This document shows positions 1 through 8,997 of a stretch of 47,699 nt of DNA, one piece after another; position 1 is the stretch's first letter, and the number at the start of each line of letters is the position of its first letter. The translations under genes and the position numbers were made by a program. The notes below the pieces were generated by a model. That model worked only from the letters and a program-made list of their open reading frames with translations, made no database searches and had not been told where the DNA came from. This DNA is from a virus, in the IMG/VR virus record IMGVR_UViG_3300018411_000031, positions 1-47,699 of that record; one strand, given 5' to 3'.

Positions 1-344
1 GAACCCCGAACCAATTGATTAAAAGTCTAGTGACAGCTAGGTTTCAGTTTAACTTAATCAAGTTTGGCGTTCTGTAGGGTGCTATTTTATGCGGATTTAA
101 ATTTTAAAGTTTGAATAAGTTTGTTGACGTGCGTCGCGGTCAAGTGTTAAACCAGCGTTATCGTAAATATGGAGAAGAGAAGCCCATTCAGTAAATATGA
201 CAACGAACTTGAGGGATTGCCGGATTGTCCGATGATTCGTCGGGCCGATGATTCTGGTAGAGCTCAACGTGTTTTTTTTCTTCTCCACGCCAAATGGCGG
301 GAATCGTCCTTTTTATGAAATGTGGATGAAAGGAAGAGAAGAGA
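1..344. other. Gene-free leader upstream of the integrase
   Basis: No convincing gene lies here on either strand. The first half is AT-rich, with TTTAAATTTTAAAG near 96-109. The second half holds a direct repeat described separately. In temperate phages the stretch next to int commonly holds attP or arm-type integrase sites, but no core site can be identified without the host junction. A purine-rich GGAAGAGAAGAGA precedes the integrase ATG and can serve as its ribosome binding site. The window begins close to the integrase, so the left prophage end could be in this stretch; this is inference. Confidence 0.5.
229..254. repeat. Direct repeat CCGATGATTC, two copies 16 bp apart
   Basis: The decamer CCGATGATTC occurs at 229-238 and again at 245-254, a start-to-start spacing of 16 bp, about 90 bp upstream of the integrase start. 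Short direct repeats next to a tyrosine recombinase gene are often arm-type binding sites for the integrase or excisionase. Nothing else in the sequence tests this role. Confidence 0.4.
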
Positions 345-1595
345 ATGAGCGATCACAAGTTTGTAACGAAAAAGGGTAAAGGAGCTGTTTGCTATCGTGT
401 TCCCAGAAAAGAGAATGGGAAGACCGTCTACGGGAAGAATTATATTCGTCGACTGAAGCGTGGGGGACAGCAGTTCTATTTTAATCTGGGGACTGAGAAG
501 CGCCAAGCTGAACAAATCAGCAACGAGATCGACGATTTCCTTCGTGATCCGCGCAACTCGGTCGAAGATGCCATGCGTCGGTTTAATCCGGACTCGATTT
601 GGAAGAATCGGAATTCTTTGACCATTGAGACGATCATCCGGGCTCATGAAAAGGCTGAAGCTAATCTCGAATTAGGGAAGAAGACTGCAAAGAATTACCG
701 GGGGCGGCTTTTGTGGATCGTGCGTCGGGTGATGTGTTATCGGTCAAAGCGTAAGATGGAGAGCATGAAGTACGAGGATGCCGTAGAATTTGCCAAGGAC
801 TTCTCTGTGAATCAGCTAAATCAGCGATTTATCTCTGACTTGAAGATGTCTGAGATGAAGGATGTTCCGGATTCTGTGATGGAGACCAATAAGGCAAAAC
901 GTCACCTGCAGTCTGTGATCATGGATGCTCGAGCTGTTTTTTCTGGTCCCGCACTTAAGGAGTATGAATTGAATGGAATCAAGGTGCCGGATATCTCTGA
1001 TTTCATGAAGGGGTCTTTGTTCCGGAGGGTGACGAAGAAGATTTACCGGCTGCCTGACCATGAGGTGATCAAGACGATCTTCAAGGATGTCAATGAACTC
1101 CGGGAAGATCTGAATGCATATCGAATCTATTTGCTGGCAATTGGGGCAGGCCTCCGCCGGGAAGAGATCTTCCAACTGCAGCAGGAATGGATTCGGGGAG
1201 GGGACAATCCAACTGTGTTCCTGGGGGTGACTGACGAATGGCAACAGAAGGGCAAAGGCGAGAGTCAGACTGAAATCTGCAAGTGGGCGTACAAAGAACT
1301 CTGTAATGTAATGGAAGACGGCGACCGGGTGTTGACTGGTACGATTACCGATGCGGATAAAGCGGCCCGACGTTTGGCCAACTGGCTAAGAGGTAAGGGA
1401 CTTGATCGTAAGAAGCCGATCCATGAGCTACGAATGCTCTTCGGCAGCTGGGTGGCCAATCGACGCGGCATTTACGCGGCTCAAAAGATTCTCAGACACA
1501 AGACTGTGAATGTGACCAATGAGCACTATGCTGACCTCATTGTCGATGATACGATTTTGAAGCTCTGGGAACCGGCTGTAAAGAAGACGGCATAG
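345..1595 (+). CDS. Tyrosine site-specific recombinase (phage integrase)
   Basis: This 416-aa protein is the phage integrase, which joins attP and attB and, with a directionality factor, reverses the reaction. The C-terminal catalytic domain shows the family signature: Arg271 in GAGLRREEI, the HELR box (His360, Arg363), His385 in LRHKTV and the nucleophile Tyr395 in NEHYADL. The N-terminal part, about 1-100, is basic and fits an arm-binding domain; residues about 100-220 fit the core-binding SAM-like domain. The ATG is preceded by a purine-rich SD region. It is the only rightward gene left of the repressor and converges on the early operon. Its presence indicates a temperate phage. The family is clear; the integration target is not visible. 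Confidence 0.95.
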   Translation: MSDHKFVTKKGKGAVCYRVPRKENGKTVYGKNYIRRLKRGGQQFYFNLGTEKRQAEQISNEIDDFLRDPRNSVEDAMRRFNPDSIWKNRNSLTIETIIRAHEKAEANLELGKKTAKNYRGRLLWIVRRVMCYRSKRKMESMKYEDAVEFAKDFSVNQLNQRFISDLKMSEMKDVPDSVMETNKAKRHLQSVIMDARAVFSGPALKEYELNGIKVPDISDFMKGSLFRRVTKKIYRLPDHEVIKTIFKDVNELREDLNAYRIYLLAIGAGLRREEIFQLQQEWIRGGDNPTVFLGVTDEWQQKGKGESQTEICKWAYKELCNVMEDGDRVLTGTITDADKAARRLANWLRGKGLDRKKPIHELRMLFGSWVANRRGIYAAQKILRHKTVNVTNEHYADLIVDDTILKLWEPAVKKTA

Positions 1596-1749
1596 CTAAA
1601 CGAGGGGTTCTTCACCCGTGCGGCTGTTATCGATGCCGTCCTCCGTCCGCCCTCGCTGGTTTGAGTTTTCTTTCTACACCAGATTAGATGGGAGCCATGA
1701 CCTCCGACTGCGGTAATGAACCTTTAGCAGTAATTGGATATAAGTCGGC
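1596..1749. other. Convergent gap between integrase and early operon end
   Basis: This 154-bp gap separates the integrase stop from the last gene of the leftward operon. No gene, tRNA or strong GC hairpin with a T-tract is evident. A weak GGGGT/ACCC hairpin occurs just after the integrase stop, but it lacks a T-run, so no terminator is called. Confidence 0.4.
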
Positions 1750-2043
1750 TCACTCGAGCCCAAACAGTTTCATAGGTGCTGGAATTTTTCCGATGGACTG
1801 GCCACGCCATCTAAATTCGCAGGATCCATCCGGGTAATTAATTTTCATTGCGAACCGTGATACCTCTTCGTTGCTCGGGACGCGTCCCTCAATGATCTCC
1901 AAATTGGTGATCAGGAACCGCTCTATGTATTTGTGATACGCGAGGTACAAATTTGAGGCGATCTCTTGGGCATTTGGAAATCCGTATGATTCTGGCTCGG
2001 TCATTTTAATATCTAACAGTTGAGGTCTAATTCTTGTTCCCAC
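1750..2043 (-). CDS. Small hypothetical phage protein, last gene of early operon
   Basis: A 97-aa protein of unknown function if it starts at the GTG at 2043; the ATG at 2004 (MTEPESYG) is a good alternative giving 84 aa. The GTG start overlaps the upstream gene by 17 bp, as is normal in this operon. The sequence is mixed alpha/beta, with FRWRGQSIGKIP near the C terminus and no cysteine motif, signal peptide or membrane segment. No family is recognised. It is the promoter-distal gene of the leftward early operon. Confidence 0.6.
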   Translation of the reverse strand: MGTRIRPQLLDIKMTEPESYGFPNAQEIASNLYLAYHKYIERFLITNLEIIEGRVPSNEEVSRFAMKINYPDGSCEFRWRGQSIGKIPAPMKLFGLE

Positions 2044-2590
2044 GACTCGCGCCCTGGCATTCAGGGCATCGAATCATTTTAGCCCTACCAATCTTCGTAG
2101 GACTCCATAAGTTTCCATAGCATCGAGGGCATTCCTGTTTCCACATAAATTCAAAGTATCCATCTGATCTTCTCGTGGCACGGTATCGAATGTCGTCATG
2201 AATTATGGGCTTCTCCCCGGATGATGCGCCTATGGGGTTTTTTACCGGGCATCCGCTTCCGAGGACGGCGTCTGCAGGGACAGATCGCGTCAGGGCGTAT
2301 CCGTCGATGTTAGATGGTATTCCCATCGCGATGCACTTGAGCTTCATGTGGAATTCACAATAATCGAGAGCGCGGTGAGCGTTTCCTTCCGTAGATTCGA
2401 AGGTTGCATGCGTGGGCCTGTGGCATTTCCCATCAGATCCGCAACATGAGAACATCGTTCCCGCTATCGTCGGGTGTAGTGTTCGTATTCGCGTAATCAT
2501 CGTATTGGCGTCTTCTTCATCCATTCTCACGCCTTCCATGCCTGGCACTTCATCCACAGCACTATATCGTTTGGTGTTATTCGCTGTCAT
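2027..2590 (-). CDS. Hypothetical protein with C-terminal zinc-ribbon-like CxxC pairs
   Basis: The product is 187 aa when started at ATG 2590 (MTANNTKRY), overlapping the end of the preceding gene by 14 bp. A longer reading up to 2695 would overlap it far more and is not preferred. The C terminus carries two CxxC knuckles, CPRC and CPEC, about 21 residues apart, consistent with a zinc ribbon. More Cys/His residues in the middle (FSCCGSDGKCH, YCEFHMKLKC) may form a second metal site. A zinc-stabilised nucleic-acid-binding protein is plausible but inferred; no family is recognised. Confidence 0.7.
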   Translation of the reverse strand: MTANNTKRYSAVDEVPGMEGVRMDEEDANTMITRIRTLHPTIAGTMFSCCGSDGKCHRPTHATFESTEGNAHRALDYCEFHMKLKCIAMGIPSNIDGYALTRSVPADAVLGSGCPVKNPIGASSGEKPIIHDDIRYRATRRSDGYFEFMWKQECPRCYGNLWSPTKIGRAKMIRCPECQGASRGNKN

Positions 2591-2864
2591 ACTTCGGATG
2601 CTCCGCACATGGTATTCCTCGAAAGTTATCGCAGCGCGAGCACCACTGATCGTGGGTTGTGCTGCCAACCATGTGTCCCTGATCTTGGTCGTCATACCTA
2701 TGGCCCTTCCATGAGCACCAGAGGTGGCGCAGCAAAACGCGCTTCCCGATTTTCCACCACAGACCTTTTGCGGTCGATTTAATCCAGTGAGTTAGGTTCT
2801 CCCACCAGTAATAGTCTTCGCTATTCCGAATGGGACATTGTGGGTCTATTTTTACTTTTGGCAT
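2577..2864 (-). CDS. Small hypothetical protein with zinc-binding-like Cys/His cluster
   Basis: A 95-aa protein starting at ATG 2864 (MPKVKIDPQ), 16 bp after the exonuclease stop. It is rich in Trp, Lys and His, with a CSWKGH segment and a later CSRC...CAEH cluster that could bind one zinc ion. Such small Cys/His proteins are common in phage early operons, where they often act as nucleic-acid-binding or host-interaction factors; that role is not shown here. An in-frame start at 2930 exists but would overlap the exonuclease end. Confidence 0.65.
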   Translation of the reverse strand: MPKVKIDPQCPIRNSEDYYWWENLTHWIKSTAKGLWWKIGKRVLLRHLWCSWKGHRYDDQDQGHMVGSTTHDQWCSRCDNFRGIPCAEHPKYDSE

Positions 2865-2880
2865 AATGCTAATCAGTGTT

Positions 2881-3660
2881 CTAAAGATTAGATGCTTCGA
2901 TCCACGCTTCTTGCCGTTCGGCACTGACAAAAGTTTCTTCTCGCTCGGGATCGTATGTGCTAATTGCGTCCTTAAGTGCCAGCCGAATTTTCTCCATTTT
3001 ACACATCAGGTCTCCGATCTTTTTTTCTCTTGCGTCTATAATTTCTTCCGCTCGATTGTGATTATCTGTTAGCTGGCTTTTACATTCTGTTAGCTCAGCC
3101 ACTAATTCGATTACGCTCGCCTGTGCATCGGCGAGAGTTCCCATTTTATACTGTTTGCGTTTACTCATAATTGTTGTCTCCACTGTGCCGGAATCGGCAT
3201 TCATCAGTGACAGAAAGTAATACACCTCTCGATTCCATTTGGCATCATCGAGAGCGTTATGCTCGCCGTCTTCTTGCTTCGGAAGATCTGGGTCGCCTAG
3301 ATCGACCGCCCATTGCTTGAGGTCACGACAGAACATTGGCCATCCTTCTGGCAGGTCCATCATCGTTCCCATTAGCCAGCATAGCGCTACCCAGTCGTAG
3401 TCCGCGTAGTAGGCCCAAATTTCAGGAGAATCATGGCCGATAAAATCAACCACTTGTCTTTTAATCTCAGCGCGACTAACTCGGGGACAATCTCCTAGTT
3501 TTGCAATGACGTTTTCTTTTACCCATTCAGAGGCTTTACTTTCGTCAAACTCGGAGCTCACAAGGTAAAGTTCTCGACCATCTTCAGAGACGATGCCGAT
3601 GCTTATTAGGTCAATCGTGCATGGATATTCGATAAATTCAGTATCAAACCAGTATTTCAT
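2881..3660 (-). CDS. DEDDh 3'-5' exonuclease (DnaQ-like / DUF5051-like)
   Basis: The 259-aa protein looks like a 3'-5' exonuclease of the RNase H-like DEDD superfamily. The N terminus YWFDTEFIE gives Asp6 and Glu8 (ExoI). YYADYDWVAL around 84-92 gives the ExoII aspartate, and GEHNALDDA gives His134 and Asp139 (ExoIII, DEDDh). This layout resembles phage proteins annotated as 3'-5' exoribonuclease (DUF5051). Residues about 160-240 form a charged, probably coiled-coil C-terminal extension. It lies 12 bp behind the replicative helicase stop, so it may proofread or trim ends during replication. DNA versus RNA specificity cannot be told. Confidence 0.85.
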   Translation of the reverse strand: MKYWFDTEFIEYPCTIDLISIGIVSEDGRELYLVSSEFDESKASEWVKENVIAKLGDCPRVSRAEIKRQVVDFIGHDSPEIWAYYADYDWVALCWLMGTMMDLPEGWPMFCRDLKQWAVDLGDPDLPKQEDGEHNALDDAKWNREVYYFLSLMNADSGTVETTIMSKRKQYKMGTLADAQASVIELVAELTECKSQLTDNHNRAEEIIDAREKKIGDLMCKMEKIRLALKDAISTYDPEREETFVSAERQEAWIEASNL

Positions 3661-3672
3661 ATTGTATTCTAT

Positions 3673-5442
3673 TTATGGGTTTTCGCGGAGGAAGAATCTT
3701 CCTTGTGGTGTTTTTCCGATGCGACCTTCGCTCTGAAAGTCGTGTAGGCGGCGACGGAATGTCGCTTGTGAAGCGGGGACGGTGGATGTCTCCGAAAACA
3801 TAGTGAACATTTGAAGGATGGATTTCGCTTCGTCGGGAGTCTTTGGAATGCAGACAAGCATGTCTTCCTCCGGGATCTCCATTTTGGAACGTCCGGCTTT
3901 CTTCTTGGTGTCTTCGCTGGGCTCGTCGTCCGGGTGCGATTCTCTGGGCTCCCAGAAAATAAGTGGAATTGGTTTGTCGAAGCCTTCAGGTGTGAATTTT
4001 CGACCTGAGTGTTTGATGGGAATGCGTGTGGTGATCTCGTAGTGCATCCCGGTGGTTTCGCCTTCTTTGTTCTTCATCTCGGTCTTGACGCCGGCACGTT
4101 TGCCACGCTTGGCCAAGTTGAGGATGAATTCTCCTTCGCGATCGGTGGCCTGCAGGATACGAATGGCGCGGACGGCATTAATGATCTCGGCGGACCCTGA
4201 CATATCGTACATGATCTCATTCCAGCGGAGTTGCTTCTTTTGGTCTTTGGACGGCTTGTTGGTGTGGTGAACCAGCATGTAGGCCCATTGGTCTTTGCTG
4301 TTTGCTTTGGCGAGGCCTTCGCGGAGGAAGTTTCCGATGTCGTCGGCTGAACTGATGTCGCCTTTGAAGAATGCGTGAAGTGGATTGATCCAGACTAGAT
4401 CGGGGGAGAATTTCTTTGTGTAACTCCTGAGTGCCAGGATGAATTTGTCACCTCGGGAAATCTTGTCGGAGACGATCATGACGTTTTCGGAGACTGTCTT
4501 GATTTCCTCTTCGTCGAGTTCCATCGCGTGAACGATGGACTGTACGACTTCTCCGATGTCTCCATCGTCATCCTCAGATTGAATGACTAATGATCTTAAT
4601 TTGCCGTTGGGGGCGATTCCCATGAATGGACGGCCCAGAGCGTAGCAAATAGCTTCTTGAAGCGTCAGGGAACTCTTACCCATGCCTGAGGTGGAAACGG
4701 TGGCACAAATGCCGCCTCTGCAGATATATCGACCGTATCCGAGTAGTACGGAGTCGTCTGTTTCGGGGACGACTTCAAAGTCCAGAATTGAACGCATGGG
4801 CGCCGGGAGATCGTTTTTAACGAGTCCATGCAATTCCTCGGAGTCGGCGCGCATATCCTCGATGATCTCAAAGGCATCATCTTGGGCTTCGTAGAGTCGT
4901 TCGATGGTCTCTCTACTTTTTCGGATGGCCAAGCGTGTGAGGTACTTGTCGCGAACGATTTTTGCGAAGTATCGAGCGTGTGCGGGGGTTTGAATCCGGT
5001 TTTGTATCGCGTAGATGGCAGCGATTCCGCCAACGTCTTCTTCGAGTCCATTTTTGCGAAGGTATTCGAGTAGTAGAATCTCGTCGACTGGATCTCCTGA
5101 TTGGTTGAGCTTCAGGATCGCTCGAAAGATTTCCTGATGGGATGTCTTAAAGAAGAACTTGGGGGCGATCCCGGTATCGATGCACTCTTCGATGATGTTC
5201 TCCCCGTCATCGAGTAGGCAGGCGGCGATCAAACCTTCTTCTGCTTCGATATTGTGGGGCTGAATCCGTACTCCTGATGCCTCTGAACCATGAGGTTCTT
5301 TGAAGGGGACTACTGAACCGCTTGAATGAGACTTTTGCTTTGGTTTGCTTGGTGCTGACTGCGCAGGTGGTGGGGCAGGCGGCGACGCTGTAGCAAATAC
5401 GTCATCTAAGTCCAGATCGACTGAGTCTAGCGTTTTGCTCAC
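3673..5442 (-). CDS. Replicative helicase: DnaB N-terminal domain fused to RepA/AAA_25-type ATPase
   Basis: This 589-aa protein is probably the phage replicative DNA helicase. After a Pro/Ala-rich leader (1-55), residues about 60-170 resemble the DnaB N-terminal domain ([16 protein letters not shown]). The ATPase follows, with Walker A in STSGMGKSS (250-258; Lys256) and a Walker B-like DLVWINPL at 348-355, which looks more like hexameric RepA-type (AAA_25) helicases than DnaB-C. The C-terminal region, about 500-589, looks like a winged-helix tail. It starts at a GTG overlapping the SF2 helicase stop (GTGA), so the two helicases are translationally coupled. It acts at the replication fork, perhaps with the downstream exonuclease. 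Confidence 0.85.
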   Translation of the reverse strand: MSKTLDSVDLDLDDVFATASPPAPPPAQSAPSKPKQKSHSSGSVVPFKEPHGSEASGVRIQPHNIEAEEGLIAACLLDDGENIIEECIDTGIAPKFFFKTSHQEIFRAILKLNQSGDPVDEILLLEYLRKNGLEEDVGGIAAIYAIQNRIQTPAHARYFAKIVRDKYLTRLAIRKSRETIERLYEAQDDAFEIIEDMRADSEELHGLVKNDLPAPMRSILDFEVVPETDDSVLLGYGRYICRGGICATVSTSGMGKSSLTLQEAICYALGRPFMGIAPNGKLRSLVIQSEDDDGDIGEVVQSIVHAMELDEEEIKTVSENVMIVSDKISRGDKFILALRSYTKKFSPDLVWINPLHAFFKGDISSADDIGNFLREGLAKANSKDQWAYMLVHHTNKPSKDQKKQLRWNEIMYDMSGSAEIINAVRAIRILQATDREGEFILNLAKRGKRAGVKTEMKNKEGETTGMHYEITTRIPIKHSGRKFTPEGFDKPIPLIFWEPRESHPDDEPSEDTKKKAGRSKMEIPEEDMLVCIPKTPDEAKSILQMFTMFSETSTVPASQATFRRRLHDFQSEGRIGKTPQGRFFLRENP

Positions 5443-7190
5443 TTACGGCCTTTCTTTTTGAATCCTGCGAATTTCTTGCTCATTGCTTTACCGGCATCTT
5501 CCTTACTGTAATTAGAGGCATCTTTGACGCCCATGCGTTCGAGAAAGCTCATTTGTTTGAGGCTGCATAGCCCGAGCTTTTCTCGTGTGATGATCTTCTT
5601 GATCCAGAGTGATGCGAGTCCGCGGTATCGGACACGTTCCGGATCCAATCCGTGTTTAACGAGTACTTGACACTGATCCTGAGTCGGGCGCTGTGCTTCC
5701 CACTGAGTTTTGGGTTTGTAGCTGGCCAGATCTTCGTCGTTGAGTGCGTAGGCCTTTTTGAGTGGATCGAAGGTCTTTCCTTTTTTGTTCCGATACTTTT
5801 CGGCTTCGCGGCGAAGTGACTCGATGAGGTCGCGCTCGGCTTCTTGTTCAGCTTCGATTAAGTCGGTGACTTCTTCGTTGTTGGAGTTCTCGATGACTTT
5901 CTTGACGACCTCTGGATTCCCTGAAACAAGGTGTGCTGGTTTGATCAGGTCGAGACGTTCAGTGATCCAGAGAAAGTCGACAATTTCGAGGTTTGGTTTT
6001 GCGCTGTTCTTGATGGCTTCGATGCGTGCTTCTTTGTCTTCAGGTCCATTGAGGCCATCGATGACACCTGGTAGTATTCGAGTGCCACGACCGACGATCT
6101 GGCAGTAAAGGCTTCTGATCTTGGTCGGGCGGAGGGGAACGATTCGGGAGACTAGGGGATTGTCGTAGCCTTCGGTGAGTAGCATGGCGTTGCACATGAA
6201 CTCAGTCTCTCCGTTCTCGAATTTGGTGAGTCGGGCCTTGCGGTCTGGGCAGCGCTCGCGATCGCCAGCGACGAAGTCGGCAGTATGGCCTTCCATTCTG
6301 ATCGCGTCGGCCATCATTTCGGCGGTATCGATCGAGGGAAGGAAGATCATGGTGCAACGGGGGTCTTCCTTTTGCATGTTGCATAGAATCTTGGCGATCT
6401 CGACGAGGAAGGGTTCGACTCGATTGGCGACTTCCAGTGTGTTGAGGTCACCGCGGCCTGTCATTAATCCGGAAAGGTCGATTTTGAGTGGAATGGTCTT
6501 GGCATATGGTGGGACTAAGTAGCCGTCTCTGCAGGCTTCGAGAATGCCGTATTCGAATGCAACTGAGTTGTAAACGCGTCCGAGTGATTTCTGATCACCC
6601 CGGTCAGCGGTAGCTGTCACTCCCAGTACCTTGGCACCGGTGAAGTGGTCGATGACATTCATGTAGAGTTTGGCGAGTGATCGGTGTGCCTCGTCGATGA
6701 TGATCATCGTAAACTGATTGGGATCCCATTTCTGAAGTCGGCTCTTGCGCCCAATGGTCTGAACACTAGCGACGACGACTTCATCGAAGACACTGGCATG
6801 CTGGTCTGCTTTCTCTCTGGAAGAGCGCAGTCCGGTGGTCTTTTCGAGTTTGTCGGCGGCTTGGTCGAGCAATTCCTCTGTGTGAGCGATTATGAGGACT
6901 TTACCGCTACGATTTTTGACCTCTTCGAGTGTGACTTGAGAAAAGACGACGGTTTTCCCGCAACCGGTGGCGAGTACAAGAATGGTGGATCGGTCGCGCT
7001 CGAGAGCATGCTGAATCGATTGAACTGAGGCCTCTTGGTAATCGCGCAGGCTGAATGCTCCGGCGGGTTTTACCGGTTTGGGGGCGTCGATGACATAATG
7101 ATCATCTTCGCTCAGCTCGATCTCCATGTCGTCGGTGATCTTAGGCGCTTCAAAGTCAAAATCGATTTCTAGGTCGTCTAGCAGTGACAT
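5439..7190 (-). CDS. SF2 DEAD/DEAH-box helicase (ResIII/UvrB-like)
   Basis: The 583-aa protein is an ATP-dependent SF2 helicase or translocase. Visible motifs are a Q-like RDYQ, motif I ATGCGKT (74-80), motif Ia IAHTEEL, motif II DEAH (166-169), motif [11 protein letters not shown] and motif [14 protein letters not shown]. The C-terminal 150 residues are Lys-rich and form an accessory region. A strong SD, GAGGAGAAATT, precedes ATG 7190, even though the start lies 13 bp inside the previous gene. Such helicases serve phage replication, recombination or replication restart. It lies between the methyltransferase block and the DnaB-like helicase. The family is certain; the substrate is unknown. 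Confidence 0.92.
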   Translation of the reverse strand: MSLLDDLEIDFDFEAPKITDDMEIELSEDDHYVIDAPKPVKPAGAFSLRDYQEASVQSIQHALERDRSTILVLATGCGKTVVFSQVTLEEVKNRSGKVLIIAHTEELLDQAADKLEKTTGLRSSREKADQHASVFDEVVVASVQTIGRKSRLQKWDPNQFTMIIIDEAHRSLAKLYMNVIDHFTGAKVLGVTATADRGDQKSLGRVYNSVAFEYGILEACRDGYLVPPYAKTIPLKIDLSGLMTGRGDLNTLEVANRVEPFLVEIAKILCNMQKEDPRCTMIFLPSIDTAEMMADAIRMEGHTADFVAGDRERCPDRKARLTKFENGETEFMCNAMLLTEGYDNPLVSRIVPLRPTKIRSLYCQIVGRGTRILPGVIDGLNGPEDKEARIEAIKNSAKPNLEIVDFLWITERLDLIKPAHLVSGNPEVVKKVIENSNNEEVTDLIEAEQEAERDLIESLRREAEKYRNKKGKTFDPLKKAYALNDEDLASYKPKTQWEAQRPTQDQCQVLVKHGLDPERVRYRGLASLWIKKIITREKLGLCSLKQMSFLERMGVKDASNYSKEDAGKAMSKKFAGFKKKGRK

Positions 7191-7447
7191 AATTTCTCCT
7201 CTCTCTGGGATGTTGAATTCTGCATGTGGTCTCCGGGTAGGGAATAGGTTGGATTTTTTTTATGTTCGAGTAGCCAGTACCGAAAACGTGGGTGCTGAGA
7301 CGGGTCTAGGCGCTGTCCCATTGCGGTGTGTACCGAGACAATGAGTGGATCATTCGCGGATCCGGTTTCGATATACTCGATCTCGTAGAGTGGGGCGGGT
7401 TTCCCGGGTGCTGAGAATCCTTCGATGATTTCGGTTTTGGTACTCAT
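7178..7447 (-). CDS. Small hypothetical protein coupled to the methyltransferase
   Basis: An 89-aa protein starting at ATG 7447 (MSTKTEIIEGF), overlapping the methyltransferase stop as ATGA. It contains a compact beta-rich segment (YEIEYIETGS, PLIVSVHTAMG) followed by RFRYWLLEHKK and a short tail. No known family is recognised. The tight coupling to the methyltransferase upstream and the helicase downstream suggests co-expression with DNA-processing genes. Confidence 0.7.
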   Translation of the reverse strand: MSTKTEIIEGFSAPGKPAPLYEIEYIETGSANDPLIVSVHTAMGQRLDPSQHPRFRYWLLEHKKNPTYSLPGDHMQNSTSQREEKLCHC

Positions 7448-8997
7448 GTCGCTACCTCCAATTCCTTTGGTGCTTCGATGTTGGCTTTGAGGATGCACTC
7501 GATCATGTCGGGTGGGACGCTGTTTCCACACATGCGGACCTGCGCGACCTTCGTGAATTTCTTCTCTGCGTATCGTCCGGTGTTTTCGTCAATGAAAAGT
7601 CCACGGTCGATGATGTAGTCTTTGGGGAATCCCATAGCTCTGTATAGCTCGTGCGGCTGAAGCATTCTGTAGCCGATGTCACATAGGGCCCATAGTTCGC
7701 CGTGTATCTTGACGACAACGAGCCCAAAGCGATCTTTGGAGGTGATGGTGTGCAGCGGTTCTTTGAGGCTGATGGATCCGTTTCCAGTGCCGTAGTACTT
7801 GGTGAGGAATGCGTAACAGGCGGCATGATGATTACCTCCGGCACTAATGGTGTGCAGTGGCTCGCGCATGTCGTGGCCGATATTGCCGTTTCGCATTTTA
7901 CAGATAAAGGCTGAGACTAGGCCAGTCTTGCCCATGCCTCCGGGCATGACGGTCGGGAATGGCTGCATGACGTCTTGTCCGATGGACTGGCCAAAGTACC
8001 GGGTGAGGAATACTGAGCACCTGGCGAAGTGTCCGCCTTTGACGGACGAGACTTGCGTGCGTAGTGGCTCTTTTGCGGACCAACAGCGGGCGCTCGATGA
8101 ATTGGCATTCTCGGTGATGAAGTCGATCTGAAGATTGCTATTTGGAACGATGAAGGGATCCGGATTGTTGAGCACGAAATCGACAGTGCCTTTGGCTATG
8201 CGATTGTTGGATGCCTCAGCGTATGGCTTTGGACGATCGAAGATGGAAGGGCAGGGGATGCTGAAGTCGATGCACTCCCATGCTTCGCGGTATCGTGCGC
8301 TCTTCGACTTTGCGACTTTGGGGGAGAAGTGTGTTTGCTTTGGCCACTGAATCGGTTTTCCGTCGCGACGGGCTACCAGGAACAAACGTTTCCGGGTTGT
8401 TGGTACACCAAACTCACAAGCTCGGAGTGGTTTCCAGTCGACACTGTAGCCGCGTCGACGGAGTGCACCGACGAAGCATTTGAAGAACCAGCCGGATCGT
8501 GCCGGGTTTGGCCGGTTTATCTTGAGCTTCTTTTTGGGGTAGAGTCGCTGTAGCTTGTTTAAGAATGCTTCGTTTCGGATCAGTGGGCCCCATGTGGTGA
8601 ATTCGACGACGTTCTCAAGTGTAATGATCTCCGGGGCGGTTTCGTCGACCCAGTGGATAACGGACCATGCGAGACCGCGTATTTTCTTATCCTTCGGAGT
8701 GTCCGCGGCCGCATTGCTGAAATGTGTGCAATCGGGGGATGCGTGAAGGTGACGTACTCGTTTTCCTTTGGTCGCTGTCTTGGGATCGATAACAAAGACG
8801 CTCTCGGTATAGTGCTTCGTCTGAGGGTGATTCATACGATGCATCGCGATGGCTTCAGCGTTATGGTTGATCGCAATGTCAACGTTTCGGCCAAAGGCTT
8901 TCTCAGTTCCAGTGGATGCACCGCCACCACCGGCGAAGAGATCGACAAGCAATCCCTCATCCGGATTGAGTTTCAGGTTTAATTGTGGGCTGATCAC
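7444..8997 (-). CDS. DNA (cytosine-5) methyltransferase
   Basis: A 517-aa C5-cytosine methyltransferase when started at GTG 8997, which overlaps the upstream stop (GTGA). Motif I is DLFAGGGG (19-26), and motif VI is LENV with Glu128. The catalytic loop reads SPDCTHFS, with Cys90 as probable nucleophile where most relatives have PPCQ. Motifs IX and X near the C terminus are MGFPKDYII and GNSVPP. The variable target-recognition region contains repeated HTISAGG/HTITSKD-like segments. No cognate restriction enzyme is adjacent, so it is an orphan methylase, typically used by phages to hide their DNA from host restriction. An upstream ATG at 9072 would only add residues lying over the neighbouring gene. 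Confidence 0.93.
   Translation of the reverse strand: MISPQLNLKLNPDEGLLVDLFAGGGGASTGTEKAFGRNVDIAINHNAEAIAMHRMNHPQTKHYTESVFVIDPKTATKGKRVRHLHASPDCTHFSNAAADTPKDKKIRGLAWSVIHWVDETAPEIITLENVVEFTTWGPLIRNEAFLNKLQRLYPKKKLKINRPNPARSGWFFKCFVGALRRRGYSVDWKPLRACEFGVPTTRKRLFLVARRDGKPIQWPKQTHFSPKVAKSKSARYREAWECIDFSIPCPSIFDRPKPYAEASNNRIAKGTVDFVLNNPDPFIVPNSNLQIDFITENANSSSARCWSAKEPLRTQVSSVKGGHFARCSVFLTRYFGQSIGQDVMQPFPTVMPGGMGKTGLVSAFICKMRNGNIGHDMREPLHTISAGGNHHAACYAFLTKYYGTGNGSISLKEPLHTITSKDRFGLVVVKIHGELWALCDIGYRMLQPHELYRAMGFPKDYIIDRGLFIDENTGRYAEKKFTKVAQVRMCGNSVPPDMIECILKANIEAPKELEVAT

Noticed and set aside
7898-8553. Rightward and alternate-frame ORFs over the methyltransferase
   Set aside because: They overlap a gene with full catalytic motifs and have no RBS or recognisable domain.
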